This document shows, piece after piece, positions 12,429 to 13,053 of a stretch of 13,053 bases of DNA. The stretch's first letter is position 1. The number at the start of each line of letters is the position of its first letter. Made by a program: the position numbers and the translations under genes. The stretch comes from JAMCXS01 sp964459065 (GTDB taxonomy: Bacteria; Acidobacteriota; Terriglobia; UBA7540). The stretch spans positions 1 to 13,053 of the forward strand of contig CAYWMN010000092.1 in the NCBI GenBank assembly GCA_964459065.1, read 5' to 3'. The notes under the pieces are model-generated. The model worked only from the letters and a program-made list of their open reading frames with translations, searched no databases and was not told where the DNA came from.

Positions 12429-12887
12429 TTACGCCCCGAACTGCCGCAGGTGGTGGTCCAGGTGAAGGTATCCCAGGCGCATCCAGTCGCGCTCCGGCAT
12501 GCGGCCGAAAAAGGGATGGGCCGGCCACGCAAAGCCGGTGGGCCTTTTGGCGTAGCGGTCAATCAGCTTTTTCAATTTCTTCTTGTCCTGCTCGAATTCT
12601 GCCGGAGGCGTTCCGTCGGCTTTCGGGTCCCATTCGGGCGGGCCCTTCACGCCGCGCGGCCACCGGACCGGAATCCATAACGCGGCAAAGCGAAACGGCC
12701 GGCGCGGAATCCAGGGGCTCGCCGGGCGCACGTCGCGTTCGCCCAGGCAGGACCGGAAGGCGTCTGACAGGTGGCAGAGCATCTCGTGCGAGGTCATTTC
12801 TCCCCAACGCCGCGGGCTTGACGGCTTTACCTTCCGCAGCCGGTTCTGGATTTCAATCCTGTCGTTCGCATTGGCAAGTGTCTTCAT
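12429..12887 (-). CDS. DUF1569 / DinB-like protein
   Basis: This 152-residue protein has features of the DUF1569 branch of the DinB/YfiT-like four-helix bundle family. These are RRWGEMTSHEMLCHLSD (27-42, with H34, H39 and D42), HPFFGRM (124-130) and the terminal YLHLDHHLRQFG (140-151). The conserved His residues are the expected metal ligands. Members are putative metal-dependent enzymes, some using small thiols, mostly without a proven reaction. The start at 12887 is chosen because the N-terminus MKTLANANDR is then typical; the frame extends to 12947 with an Arg-rich stretch that is less likely. GGG lies about seven bases upstream and is a weak ribosome site. The ORF is intact and ends with TAA. 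It probably does not belong to the lipid operon. Confidence 0.8.
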   Translation of the reverse strand: MKTLANANDRIEIQNRLRKVKPSSPRRWGEMTSHEMLCHLSDAFRSCLGERDVRPASPWIPRRPFRFAALWIPVRWPRGVKGPPEWDPKADGTPPAEFEQDKKKLKKLIDRYAKRPTGFAWPAHPFFGRMPERDWMRLGYLHLDHHLRQFGA

Positions 12888-13053
12888 TTTTTTCCCGGCC
12901 CCTATTCTACCCCGAACTTTCGCGCGACCGCGAGGCCGCACAAACATACTTGCGCCGTGCAGAAACCGATGTCCTCCTGAGACTCTCCATCATGATGTTT
13001 GAGCGTCAGACGTGCGGCGATCAGGGCTCCATGCTCTATTTGGATTTTGTCTG
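12888..13053. other. right edge without a supported gene
   Basis: One minus-strand frame is open from the window edge to a TAG at 12904-12902 (49 codons, containing ALIAARLTLKHH and ending RKFGVE), 14 nt before the DUF1569 start. It could be the end of an upstream gene, but it matches nothing I know and its third-position GC is lower than that of neighbouring genes. Confidence 0.35.

Noticed and set aside
12902..13051. Minus-strand open frame at the right edge, possibly the end of a gene upstream of DUF1569.
   Set aside because: It is only 49 codons, with no start in the window, no recognised similarity and weak codon bias; too little to call.

Overview
The window is GC-rich bacterial DNA, probably from an acidobacterium or a similar soil lineage. 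That guess rests on the lipid-gene content, the Gly/Tyr/His-rich exported protein and the base composition, not on a marker gene. Most of the window (755-10120, minus strand) is one tightly packed seven-gene operon for activating, reducing and assembling lipids. The gaps between genes, in transcription order, are 1, 10, 26, -50, 5 and -4 nt. A good sigma70-type promoter lies upstream (TTGACA, 17 nt, TAACAT; 10290-10262).

The operon encodes, in order: (1) a fatty acyl reductase-like protein (NAD-binding plus 'sterile' C-terminal domain); (2) a 931-residue fusion of acyl carrier protein, fatty acyl-AMP ligase and a degenerate PlsC-like domain; (3) a PlsY-type glycerol-3-phosphate acyltransferase; (4) a HAD-IB phosphatase; (5) an unusual LarA/DUF2088 protein; (6) an extended SDR (HpnA/dihydroflavonol-reductase-like); (7) a diacylglycerol-kinase-family lipid kinase. 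The simplest reading is that a free fatty acid is adenylated, loaded on the fused carrier and reduced to a fatty aldehyde or alcohol. PlsY, the phosphatase and the kinase would then act on the glycerolipid. The combination resembles a split version of the multidomain ether-lipid enzyme ElbD of myxobacteria, and acidobacteria are known to make ether-linked lipids. This is the most interesting system here; the assignment is inference.

The left flank holds a possible 3' end of a plus-strand gene (1-96). It is followed by a 660-bp stretch without a gene (97-754) packed with local hairpins that fold well as a plus-strand RNA, plus a perfect 14-bp hairpin at 688-719 beyond the end of the lipid operon.

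The right flank has three plus-strand genes, each with a clear Shine-Dalgarno: a small zinc-ribbon protein (10514-10777), an unknown 62-residue basic protein (10922-11110), and an exported Gly/His/Tyr-rich protein ending in three repeats of exactly 40 residues (11252-12175). Beyond these lie a frameshifted remnant of an aldehyde dehydrogenase N-terminus (12176-12324, minus) and a DUF1569/DinB-like gene (12429-12887, minus).
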